Source of the DNA: Bacteroidales bacterium
Lineage (GTDB): Bacteria > Bacteroidota > Bacteroidia > Bacteroidales > GCA-2748055
Direction: 5' to 3'
NCBI GenBank assembly: GCA_029934875.1
Contig: JAOZLK010000090.1
Coordinates: forward strand, 1-10,383
DNA length: 10,383 nt
The notes beneath the pieces were generated by a model. That model was not told the origin of the DNA and did no database searches. It was given only the letters and a program-made list of their open reading frames with translations. This document shows positions 1 to 8,100 of this stretch, one piece after another (the stretch's first letter is position 1; every line of letters begins with the position of its first letter). The translations under genes were made by a program, and so were the position numbers.

Positions 1-94
1 CGGTAAAACCCGCTCCAGAAAGAAATGGAATCAAAATATGAGCACTGCTACCTCCCCCTACAATCGTCACCACTTTTTTTTCTTGCTTAGTCAT
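1..94 (-). CDS. Partial NAD(P)-binding (Rossmann) protein, possibly octopine/nopaline dehydrogenase-like; 5' end only
   Basis: Only the first 31 codons are present; the gene runs off the left edge. Read leftward from the ATG at 94-92, the protein begins MTKQEKKVVTIVGGG and continues SSAHILIPFLSGAGFT. A short charged N-terminus, a hydrophobic beta strand (VVTIV), a Gly-rich loop (GGGSSA) and a helix form the dinucleotide-binding start of a Rossmann fold. The GGGSSAH form resembles NAD/NADP octopine/nopaline dehydrogenase-family proteins, but 31 residues cannot settle the family, and another FAD- or NAD-dependent oxidoreductase is possible. There is no signal peptide, so it is probably cytoplasmic. 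It lies 49 bp downstream of the alpha-galactosidase gene in the same orientation and could be co-transcribed with it. No Shine-Dalgarno sequence precedes the ATG. A four-codon open frame (117-103) lies just upstream and is probably chance. Confidence 0.7.
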   Translation of the reverse strand, partial: MTKQEKKVVTIVGGGSSAHILIPFLSGAGFT

Positions 95-143
95 ATTCGA
101 AGTTAAGGCTTTTTCATGAGTTATAAACTATAAAGGTCCGGGT

Positions 144-2312
144 CTAAAGGGCCCTGACCTCAAATATTTTCCCATCATACTGACCGTGTATTTCTACCCC
201 GAATCCCACTTCCATGAGCGACTGTCCCGATGCACGGTGAACTTCATCACCCCCTGGCGCCAGCTTCACAACATACTCAGCTTCAGGATCAATCCCCTTC
301 AGGAAGACCTGCCGGCTAGCCTCCAGTGCGCCATGGCGGAACACCCCGATTATGCCCCCGGCTTTTGTATCATTATTGATCCTCATCCAGCCATCCCATG
401 AGCCTTCGCGGGGTTCACCAAAGCCCGGCAGATCGCGTCGATACGACATATAGTCATATTGCGCCTGCATGGACTGCATCCAGAGTGACCACGTAAGGAT
501 CCTGGCGCGTCCTTCCTCTGGAATCTTTCTTGGATCGCCCAGAACGATAGGCAGGGTGCCGATGAGCGACTTCAGGGCAAATTCAAAGTCAGGATCATCC
601 ATGGCGCTGTTACCAATCACCAGTGAACCAGCCGGAACAGCCGGGGTGCGCCACCATGCCATCTGCCTGATACGCAACGGGCCGGTGGGAGAAGGTTCTT
701 CGAAATTGGAAAGCCAGTTTCCATCGGCATGATCGGCAATGGCATAGTCCATCAACTGGAGCTTTCCGGCAGTCTCGAAGGTGCAGTCGATAAACAGGTT
801 TGGATGAGCTGCATGCAGCTCATCGAAAAGCTTCATCAGCTGTTCATAGATAACAATATATGATTCCTCCCTGTCGCGGTGCAGGGGATGGTCGGTGGCA
901 TAACAACCTGAGATTTTTGGATCATTCACATAGGCACTGGCTGCAATTGCAAAATCCAGCTTGGTATAGGCAAGTCCGTATTCATTGCAAAGCCGGATCA
1001 CCACATCCCGGATGTAATCCACCCAGCCGGTTCCAAAACAGCTGGTATGAAAGTCTGCGTCGTGACTCGAATGCAGGTTCCCCGGCTCCATATTCACATT
1101 CTTCACAAACCATTCGGGATGATCACGATATACTGCAGCGTCATTGGTGGCTGAGCCAATGCTCATCCAGAGCCCGGGCTTCATACCCAGGGAATCGATA
1201 TAATCAAAGGTGGACTTCAAACCATAGGGGAATTTCTCTCCATCCACCAGCCAGTCACCATAATTGTTACCCCAGGCCTCAGCCGATGTTCCGGCTCCGG
1301 AGTTCACCTGCCAGCCATCGTCAATGATGAATTCCATCACCCCACAATCGGCAGCGGCCTTTGCCACATCCCTGACCAGGGAATCTGAAACAAAGGTACG
1401 GAAGGGATTCCAGGTGTTATAGACAAAGACCGGCTTCTCCTCTCTGCGTATAATCTGGGGCTGCATATACTTTCGCACAAAATCGTTCACTGTCCCGTCG
1501 ACCACCTCAAAACCATTGTCGGTATTCTCATAAAGACAGATGAAAGTTTTGGGGCTTTCCCAGGATTCGCCCGGTGCCAGCCACTTCCTGAAGGGAAAAT
1601 CCTGCTCCGGATGGCTAAGCCCTGCTTCCACATTATTGTTCCGGGTATGGAAGGCCGTTCGCTTTAAAATACCCGGAGCCTCATTTCCGACGGCCATCCC
1701 CATACGCAGGGTCTGGTCGTGGACCACTACCACCGGATCATCCCAATCACCCACAAAGCGGCCAATCTGCTTCATCCGGGCATAATTATGATGAACCACA
1801 CTACTCACATGAGAAAAAGAGGTTTCCACATCCTCAACATTGAGTGCTTCAATTTTCAGATCACCCGGGCCCCTATTCCTGAATCCAATCCACTTACGGA
1901 TAACAGGCATATCGGGATAAAGCATGTAGTTCAACTCCAGCTCTAGTCCAAGGGACTCCTCCCTACTCTCCAGGGTGATCCTGACACCCTCACCCATTTG
2001 CTCATCCTGAATGCGTTCAGACTTCACCAGGGTCCAAGCTGAATAACCATTCACCACCCTGTTATTTACCAGGCAGGAAAAATCAGCGCTCTCACCAATA
2101 TAGCTATGGGGATTGCCGCTCAGGAACAGGCCCGACGAGACAAACTTACCCTTCTCAAATTGAAGAATCCTGCTCAGATATCCATTCTGTAGGCTAATCT
2201 CATCTTCTCCGATACTAACAAAACTCTGGCCAGATAAGTTGCCAATCAGGCAAAAGAGCAAAAAAGTAGCAAAAAACCTGGTGCCTATCAAAGGGGATTG
2301 TATTATTTTCAT
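144..2312 (-). CDS. Secreted GH36-type alpha-galactosidase
   Basis: A 722-residue glycoside hydrolase predicted to remove terminal alpha-linked galactose (or N-acetylgalactosamine) by a retaining mechanism. Residues 1-28 form a signal peptide (hydrophobic FFATFLLFCLIG, predicted cut before Gln29), so it acts in the periplasm or outside the cell. Residues about 30-285 resemble the beta-sandwich N-domain of GH36, about 290-600 the TIM barrel, and about 640-722 a C-terminal beta domain. Barrel markers are VYNTW (297-301), IIDDGWQ (329-335), YGDW (351-354), FPYGLK (361-366) and GMKPGLW (376-382). Asp453 in YTKLD (449-453) is the expected nucleophile, matching the KWD motif of the family. The acid/base should lie in ADHADGNW (526-533), Asp527 or Asp530, but this stretch differs from the usual SDxxD. 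Length matches the family. It is divergent from the sulfatase, which suggests work on the same glycan. Substrate is not settled by sequence. Confidence 0.88.
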   Translation of the reverse strand: MKIIQSPLIGTRFFATFLLFCLIGNLSGQSFVSIGEDEISLQNGYLSRILQFEKGKFVSSGLFLSGNPHSYIGESADFSCLVNNRVVNGYSAWTLVKSERIQDEQMGEGVRITLESREESLGLELELNYMLYPDMPVIRKWIGFRNRGPGDLKIEALNVEDVETSFSHVSSVVHHNYARMKQIGRFVGDWDDPVVVVHDQTLRMGMAVGNEAPGILKRTAFHTRNNNVEAGLSHPEQDFPFRKWLAPGESWESPKTFICLYENTDNGFEVVDGTVNDFVRKYMQPQIIRREEKPVFVYNTWNPFRTFVSDSLVRDVAKAAADCGVMEFIIDDGWQVNSGAGTSAEAWGNNYGDWLVDGEKFPYGLKSTFDYIDSLGMKPGLWMSIGSATNDAAVYRDHPEWFVKNVNMEPGNLHSSHDADFHTSCFGTGWVDYIRDVVIRLCNEYGLAYTKLDFAIAASAYVNDPKISGCYATDHPLHRDREESYIVIYEQLMKLFDELHAAHPNLFIDCTFETAGKLQLMDYAIADHADGNWLSNFEEPSPTGPLRIRQMAWWRTPAVPAGSLVIGNSAMDDPDFEFALKSLIGTLPIVLGDPRKIPEEGRARILTWSLWMQSMQAQYDYMSYRRDLPGFGEPREGSWDGWMRINNDTKAGGIIGVFRHGALEASRQVFLKGIDPEAEYVVKLAPGGDEVHRASGQSLMEVGFGVEIHGQYDGKIFEVRAL

Positions 2313-2368
2313 GCTGTATTGTTAATGTTAAGCGATTCAATTTAGGGAAATAATTAATCAAACCTACC
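2313..2368. promoter_or_regulatory. Short divergent promoter region between alpha-galactosidase and sulfatase
   Basis: These 56 bp separate two divergent start codons, so promoters for both genes must lie here or inside the opposing coding ends. TTGTTAAT at 2319-2326 overlaps two adjacent GTTAA-type hexamers (GTTAAT 2321-2326, GTTAAG 2327-2332). A looser inverted form, ATTAATCAA, lies at 2353-2361. The 11-mer TATTGTTAATG (2317-2327) recurs at 5139-5149 upstream of the hybrid regulator, which makes it a candidate operator. That role is inference. Confidence 0.45.
2359..2366 (-). promoter_or_regulatory. Candidate Bacteroidota -7 element for the alpha-galactosidase gene
   Basis: On the minus strand this reads TAGGTTTG, an exact match to the Bacteroidota -7 consensus TAnnTTTG. 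It would place the transcript start around 2352 and give a leader of about 40 nt before the ATG at 2312. No TTG-type -33 element is visible at the expected distance, which would fall inside the sulfatase start. An 8-mer with two free positions can arise by chance. Confidence 0.35.
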
Positions 2369-3874
2369 ATGAAACTCATCACCAGAACCAGTTCCATCTT
2401 AGTGCATGTCCTCCTTTCGGCACTCCTCCTTGCCACCCTGTTTGCCACAGGATGCCAGAAAGAGAAACTTCAAAAACCCAACATCCTCTTCGCCATAGCC
2501 GATGACTGGGGATGGCCCCATGCCGGGGTGTATGGCGACCCGGTGGTTCAAACCCCCGCTTTTGACAGATTGGCCAGTGAGGGCATATTGTTTAATCATG
2601 CCTATATTTCATCACCCTCCTGCACGCCATCAAGAAATGCCATCCTTACCGGGCAATACCACTGGCGACTTGGTCCGGGTGCCAACCTATGGAGCACCCT
2701 GGATCCTACCACACCCGTTTACCCCCTGCTGCTGGAAGATGCAGGCTACAAGATCGGTCGCTTCAGAAAGAGCTGGGGACCCGGTGATATCTCCAATTGG
2801 GATCGACACCCAGCAGGTCACGATTATACCGGGACCGGATTTGCTGCATTTATGGAGGAGAGATCACCAGATCAGCCCTTCTGCTTCTGGCTGGGGACCT
2901 CCGATCCACACAGGGGATATGATAAGGGCTCAGGCAAAAAATCGGGCATGGACCTTGATAAGATCCGTCTTTTTGAATGCTTCCCCGACCATGAAAACGT
3001 AAGAAGCGATGTGGCCGATTACTATTATGAAGTTCAGCGCTTCGACACCCTTGTAGCCAGTGCCATCGCCATCCTTGAAGAATATGGGGAACTGGAAAAT
3101 ACCATCATAGTTATGACCGGCGACCATGGCATGCCCTTCCCTAGGTGCAAGTCTAACAACTACGATTCGGGAGCCCGGATACCCCTGGCCATCCGCTGGG
3201 GAAACGGCATCGACATAAGCGGAAGAGTGCTTGACGACTTTATCAGCACCACTGACCTGGCACCCACCTTCCTGCAGCTGGCCGGAGTTGATGTTCCTGA
3301 AGTAATGAGCGGGCTTAGCCTGCTCAATATTCTTAAGAGTTCCAAAGGTGGTATTGTGGATGCCGAAAACCGGAGCTTTGTTCTCCATGGAAAGGAGCGG
3401 CATGTACCGGGACAGGAAGAAAACATGGGGGGCTATCCCGTCCGGGCTATCCGCAACCACGATTTCCTCTATATTCGCAACTTTGAACCAGAACGCTGGC
3501 CCAGCGGTACGCCCGATTACCTGGAAGCATCCATACCCTATTGCTGGTTGGGTGATTGTGACAACGGACCCACCAAAACCTACATGGTAGAAAATAAGGA
3601 GAAGGATGGGCTGCATGAAACTCTCTGGAATCTTTCCTTTGGGAAACGTCCTGCTGAAGAGTTGTATGACTGTAACAAGGACCCCGAGCAAATGGTGAAT
3701 CTTGCTGCCAATCCGGCCTACCAGGAAATCAGAGCAAAACTGTCCGCACAACTATTGGAGCAACTGGAGCTTACTGCTGATCCGAGATCAGCTTCCACCG
3801 AAGACTTTGATTTTGATGCAGTGCCTTACCTCGGACAAGGCCCCAGGCATCCCTCCTATAAAGCTGTGAAATAA
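2369..3874 (+). CDS. S1-family sulfatase lipoprotein (N-sulfoglucosamine sulfohydrolase-like)
   Basis: A 501-residue arylsulfatase-superfamily enzyme that hydrolyses a sulfate ester or sulfamate, probably on a glycan. The N-terminus is a lipoprotein signal (LLATLFATGC, lipid Cys29), which places it on a periplasmic or outer-membrane surface. Conserved parts in order: PNILFAIADDWGW (37-49; Asp45 and Asp46 as metal ligands), TPAFDRLASEG (62-72), and the formylglycine signature CTPSR (85-89), whose Cys85 should be oxidised by a maturase. Then come SDPHRGY (178-184, His180), TGDHGMPFP (250-258; Asp252 and His253 as metal ligands) and ELYDCNKDPEQMVNLA (431-446). The GMPFP, YPVRAIRNHDFLYIRNF and C-terminal stretches resemble human heparan N-sulfatase (SGSH) and the bacterial subfamily usually called S1_8. 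The residue after the Cys motif usually seen as Lys-x-His is Lys134-Ser-Trp136. It is divergent from the alpha-galactosidase. True substrate is unknown. Confidence 0.9.
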   Translation: MKLITRTSSILVHVLLSALLLATLFATGCQKEKLQKPNILFAIADDWGWPHAGVYGDPVVQTPAFDRLASEGILFNHAYISSPSCTPSRNAILTGQYHWRLGPGANLWSTLDPTTPVYPLLLEDAGYKIGRFRKSWGPGDISNWDRHPAGHDYTGTGFAAFMEERSPDQPFCFWLGTSDPHRGYDKGSGKKSGMDLDKIRLFECFPDHENVRSDVADYYYEVQRFDTLVASAIAILEEYGELENTIIVMTGDHGMPFPRCKSNNYDSGARIPLAIRWGNGIDISGRVLDDFISTTDLAPTFLQLAGVDVPEVMSGLSLLNILKSSKGGIVDAENRSFVLHGKERHVPGQEENMGGYPVRAIRNHDFLYIRNFEPERWPSGTPDYLEASIPYCWLGDCDNGPTKTYMVENKEKDGLHETLWNLSFGKRPAEELYDCNKDPEQMVNLAANPAYQEIRAKLSAQLLEQLELTADPRSASTEDFDFDAVPYLGQGPRHPSYKAVK

Positions 3875-3889
3875 TCCCAGGTCAGAGAT

Positions 3890-3935
3890 TCAATCGCCCG
3901 GGAGTCAGTCGCGCGGAAATTAGTCGCCAAAACTG
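3890..3935 (-). repeat. Degenerate 15-bp repeat at the 3' end of the phosphofructokinase gene
   Basis: Three consecutive 15-base units start at 3891, 3906 and 3921, each beginning YARTCGC on the plus strand. The first two agree at 11 of 15 positions; the third matches mainly in its first seven bases. Read on the minus strand they give GAC-TAA, GAC-TGA and GAT-TGA in one frame, so the phosphofructokinase stop codon is followed by two further in-frame stops at 15-nt spacing. No hairpin followed by a T-run, and hence no standard terminator, was found in this convergent gap. Confidence 0.45.
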
Positions 3936-5062
3936 GTGGCCAGGTTCCTGGCTGCTGTCACCCAGGAATGATCCGGGGGTACATAATTGATTTTCCCTGC
4001 CACATCCTGCAGGGGAACCGCTTTGCATTGTTCGCCGTCCACAGCCACCATGATCCCAAATTGTTCATCCCGGATGTAATCGATGGCAGATGTTCCCAGT
4101 CGCGTGGCCAGGTTACGATCAAGCGCTGAGGGGGTCCCTCCGCGTTGCAGGTGCCCCAGGATGGTTACCCGGGTCTCAAGCCCCGTAATGATCTGCAACT
4201 CCTCGGCCATGGCCATGGTCGATCCCCTGTATTCACTATCAAGGGCTGACAACTGATCCTTCAGCTTAGCGCGCTCCTCCCCCTCTGTTCCTTCCAGTTT
4301 CTTCTCCACTGCTTTGATCTTCCGATCGCCCTCCACGGTGATGGCTCCCTCTGCAACTGCCACAATACTGAAACGCTTCCCCCGGCTGACCCTTTCCAGG
4401 ATACTGTCCGCCAGTTTGTCGATGGTATAGGGAATTTCAGGAATCAGGATGGCATCGGCACCACCGGCCATACCGGCTCCAAGGGCCAGCCAGCCCACCT
4501 TGTGCCCCATGATCTCCACAATAATGACCCTGTGGTGACTGGAAGCAGTACTGTGCAGTCGGTCTATGGCATCCACTGCGATGCCCAGTGCAGTATCAAA
4601 GCCAAAGGTCACATCGGTTCCCACGATATCATTGTCGATGGTTTTGGGCAGGGTAATAATATTGCAACCCGCCTGTGAAAGCCTGAATGCATTTTTCAGG
4701 GTGCCTCCGCCACCCATGCAAACCAGAACATCCAGGTGGTTCTTGTGGTAGTTCTCCACAATTACATCGGTCATATCCACAGTTTTTCCGCCCATGGGCA
4801 TCTTATGGGGCTTATCCCTGCTTGTTCCCAGGATGGTCCCACCCAGGGTAAGGATTCCCGAAAGCATGTTGTTGTCAAGTCGCACCGAGCGGTTCTCCAT
4901 CAAACCGCGAAAGCCGTCCTTAAAACCAATAACCTGCATGGAACCATTGCTTGCAGCGGTTTTCCCGATTCCCCTGATGGCTGCATTAAGGCCCGGGGTA
5001 TCTCCTCCTGAAGTGAGGATACCAATGTGTCCTGATCGGATTTGTTTAGCCATAATACTCAT
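3920..5062 (-). CDS. 6-phosphofructokinase, group III / PPi-PFK-like clade
   Basis: A 380-residue cytoplasmic glycolytic enzyme that phosphorylates fructose 6-phosphate to fructose 1,6-bisphosphate. Motifs: [11 protein letters not shown] (17-27, nucleotide loop), MGGGGT (116-121), PKTIDND (139-145, with catalytic Asp143), FGFDTA (153-158), [10 protein letters not shown] (182-191), AEGA (237-240) and the family signature [14 protein letters not shown] (303-316). At the donor-discriminating sites (E. coli 104 and 124) it has Gly120 and Lys140. In group III enzymes Gly with Lys is associated with ATP use, and Asp with Lys with pyrophosphate use, so ATP is predicted. The usual acidic residue before Gly120 is Gly119. 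A charged segment at about 244-278 interrupts the core. The start at 5062 is preferred over the Met at codon 4 because AGGA lies 7 nt upstream (5070-5073). It is convergent with the sulfatase and divergent from the regulator; it is a housekeeping gene rather than obviously part of glycan breakdown. Confidence 0.93.
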   Translation of the reverse strand: MSIMAKQIRSGHIGILTSGGDTPGLNAAIRGIGKTAASNGSMQVIGFKDGFRGLMENRSVRLDNNMLSGILTLGGTILGTSRDKPHKMPMGGKTVDMTDVIVENYHKNHLDVLVCMGGGGTLKNAFRLSQAGCNIITLPKTIDNDIVGTDVTFGFDTALGIAVDAIDRLHSTASSHHRVIIVEIMGHKVGWLALGAGMAGGADAILIPEIPYTIDKLADSILERVSRGKRFSIVAVAEGAITVEGDRKIKAVEKKLEGTEGEERAKLKDQLSALDSEYRGSTMAMAEELQIITGLETRVTILGHLQRGGTPSALDRNLATRLGTSAIDYIRDEQFGIMVAVDGEQCKAVPLQDVAGKINYVPPDHSWVTAARNLATSFGD

Positions 5063-5182
5063 GTTTATTTCCTACAAGTTATGAAATTCCGCGCCGGCTT
5101 GCCAATATACCGACGCCGTTCCAACTATTTGTTAATTCTATTGTTAATGAGAGTATAAAGATTGATCAACCATGAGATTTGT
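5063..5182. promoter_or_regulatory. Divergent intergenic region with TTGTTAAT direct repeats upstream of the hybrid regulator
   Basis: This gap holds promoters for the phosphofructokinase (leftward) and the regulator (rightward). TTGTTAAT occurs twice, at 5129-5136 and 5141-5148, with a 12-base period, and is followed by a TATAAAG sequence at 5154-5160. Two direct half-sites about one helical turn apart suit binding by an AraC-type protein, and autoregulation by the downstream gene is possible. The second copy lies within an 11-mer also found at 2317-2327. No exact TAnnTTTG element was found for the rightward gene. Confidence 0.4.
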
Positions 5183-8100
5183 ATGAAATCGTTAATCCCC
5201 TTTAATCATTGGTTCTACATTTTCTTCTTCCTATACTCATCTGTATGTGCACAAAATAACACTATTAATCCTAGTGGTGAACCTGATTTCAATTTTGAAA
5301 GTATAAGCGTAGAAATAGACGGAGAGGAGTTTTTTGACTTCCACTCGATGGCGCAGGATCATCAAGGCTATATTTGGCTTTGCAATCATTTGGGTTTGAT
5401 TAAATACAATGGCTTCAATAATATAATCTACAGATCGCTTCCCGAAGATTCTACCTCTATCCAAGATAATTATTTTCAAACATTGTATGTTGATCATACG
5501 GGAAATTTATGGGTCGGTACAAAATCTGGCCTGGTCCGATACAATCCTGACTGCGATTGCTTTATGAAATACACTTCCACTCCTGATAATCATGCACCTA
5601 CAGGCCTTATTACTGACATTGTGGAAGATCAAAACAATACAATGTGGTTCGCTATGCAAAGTGGAGGCCTGTTTCGCTATGAAAAGGAAAGTGACAGCTT
5701 TACCCGTTTTCTTGACAATCCGGATGATTCTGTCACTATTGTAGATGATGTAGTTCGGGTTCTATTATCCGATCAGGAGAATAATATTTGGATTGGTACT
5801 GTATTTGGTGATTCAGCAAGTGAGGCAGGATTGATACGCTTTAATTCGAAAACTGGAATCGCCTTACGTTTCTTGCATGATCCGGCTAATCCAAATAGTC
5901 TGTTGGATAGTAGGATAAGTGCTCTTTTTGAAGATCGGAAAGGTCGCATATTAGTTGGAACCTACCAATGCGGTCTCCACATTTACGATCCAAAGGACGA
6001 AGAATTTCTTAGACTTAAATACGATGCCAATCAGCCCAATCTCTTGCATGCTCCTTATTTGGAAGATGTAGTATTGGACAGTGACCCATTCGTTCAGATT
6101 ATACATCAGGATCAAAACGGTGGGTATTGGGTAGGGACTTCGGGAAAAGGCATCAATTATTTTGATCCTGTCACAGGCATACTAAGTTTTTATCCCTCTG
6201 ATGCGGTTAATCCAAACATTTTATGGTCATTTTTGGAAGATCGGCAGGGTAATTTATGGCTTGGGAATATGGGTGCTGGTCTATACAGAAAGAATCCCTT
6301 TGCTCGTAAATTCACTTTGTCTTCTGAATATAAAAATACACAAACAGCATATGAATCTCCTCTTAATCCTGGAACCATCTGGGTCTGCACTTTAAACGGA
6401 GGGCTTTTTAAGATGAATTTAAAGATGAATAAAGTCTCAAGATTCATGCATGAAAAGAACGATAATAAAAGTATAGGCCATAATTGGGTACGTTCAGCTT
6501 ACCAGGAAAACAGCAGGACACTATGGGTAGGATTAGGAACCGGCGGACATGAGTATGCTGGAGATGGCTACGGAGGATTAGACCGCATGGATATTGAAAC
6601 GGGTACATTTAGCCATTATAAAATCAATCGAAATGAAAGATCCGATGATTTTAGTGAAACAGTTTTTAGCATTACTGAAGACAGGGAAGGATGTTTATGG
6701 TTGAGCACCGGATATGGAGGACTATATCGATCAGATAAAGACAAGAAAGAATTTAAACATATTAATTTTCAGAGTGACGATTCTGTGTCCATCAATGTTG
6801 TGATCTTCAGTGCTGAAATGGATTCTGAAGGAACTATTTGGGCAGGTGATCAAGCTAATGACGGCACTTTATATCAATACAATCGACAGAAAGATCAATT
6901 CTTCCCCGTTCTAAAGGGATTTAAAGTTATGGAAGTGCTGAAAGATAAGAACGGATGGCTTTGGCTATCTACATGGTCTAAGGGAGTACTACATTATAAC
7001 CTGGCTGATGGTAGTTATAAACAGTATACCCAAGAAGATGGGCTGCTCAGCAATGAGGCAAACTGTATTATCGAAGGTGAGGATGGATGTTATTGGATCG
7101 GTTCCCGCTACGGTCCCTCAAAACTAGAACCAAAAACAGGTAAAATTACTTCAGTAAGCTTACCTGTAGGTGGATATCTCTTTGGGGCATTTAGAAGTGT
7201 TGATGGGCGATTGTTTTTCGGATCAAAAAGAGGATTGGTCTCTTTCCATCCGGATGAGATAAACGGCAATCCTTTTCCACCAGATGTAATATTAGAAAGC
7301 ATACGAGTAACCGGTGAATCCTCCAATCTTCTGAATACTAAATCCAAAAAGATGGAGATCGTATTATCTCATAAACAAAATGATTTGACTTTCGAATATG
7401 TAGGGCTTCATTATAGCGATCCGATTAAAAATCAGTATCAGTACATGCTAGAACCTTATGATACCACCTGGATAGATGCCGGTACTCAACGGACAGCCCG
7501 ATATACAAATCTCGATCCCGGAGAATTTACTTTTCGGGTTAAGGCGTCAAATAGCGATGGAGTTTGGAATGATAAAGGAGCTTCGCTTCAACTTTCCATT
7601 CATCCACCCATCTGGGCAACATGGTGGGCTTACCTAATTTATGCAATCACAGGTTTACTCATATTTATTGTATTCCGCCGATATGAACTAAATCGCCTTA
7701 GCCTGAAACATGGCATGGAACTAAAGGAATCTGAAGCCAGAAAACTGCAGGAAGTAGATCAGCTGAAATCAAAATTTTTTGCCAATATCACACATGAGTT
7801 TCGTACACCGCTTACAGTAATTCTCGGTATGACAAGTTCAATAAGATCAGATGCTCAAAAAGTCAATTTGGAGGAAGCTGAAAAACCCTTGGAAATGATT
7901 CAACGCAATGGAGAAAACTTACTCCAATTGGTAAATCAAATGCTCGATCTGGCTAAACTGGAAAGCGGCAACCTGGAGTTACAATTGGAACAGGCAGATG
8001 TGATCCCCTTTGTTAAATACCTTGGTGAAAGTTTTCAATCACTGGCAGAACAAAAAGAAATTAATTTGACCGTTTATGCTGAAACAGATCAGTTAGAAAT

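Noticed and set aside
860..1327. Plus-strand open frame of 155 codons inside the alpha-galactosidase gene
   Set aside because: It is antisense to the conserved GH36 barrel, and its product is of low-complexity composition with no family resemblance.
2502..3002. Open frame of 166 codons in another frame of the sulfatase
   Set aside because: It overlaps the catalytic core of the sulfatase in the same direction and shows no domain or ribosome site.
2930..3751. Long open frame on the minus strand (273 codons) opposite the sulfatase
   Set aside because: It lies wholly inside a strongly supported sulfatase gene, has no recognisable domain, and reflects codon bias of the real gene.
5162..5182. TTG start giving a 1380-residue regulator
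   Set aside because: The extra seven residues are polar and precede a normal signal peptide that begins at the ATG at 5183; no ribosome site favours TTG.
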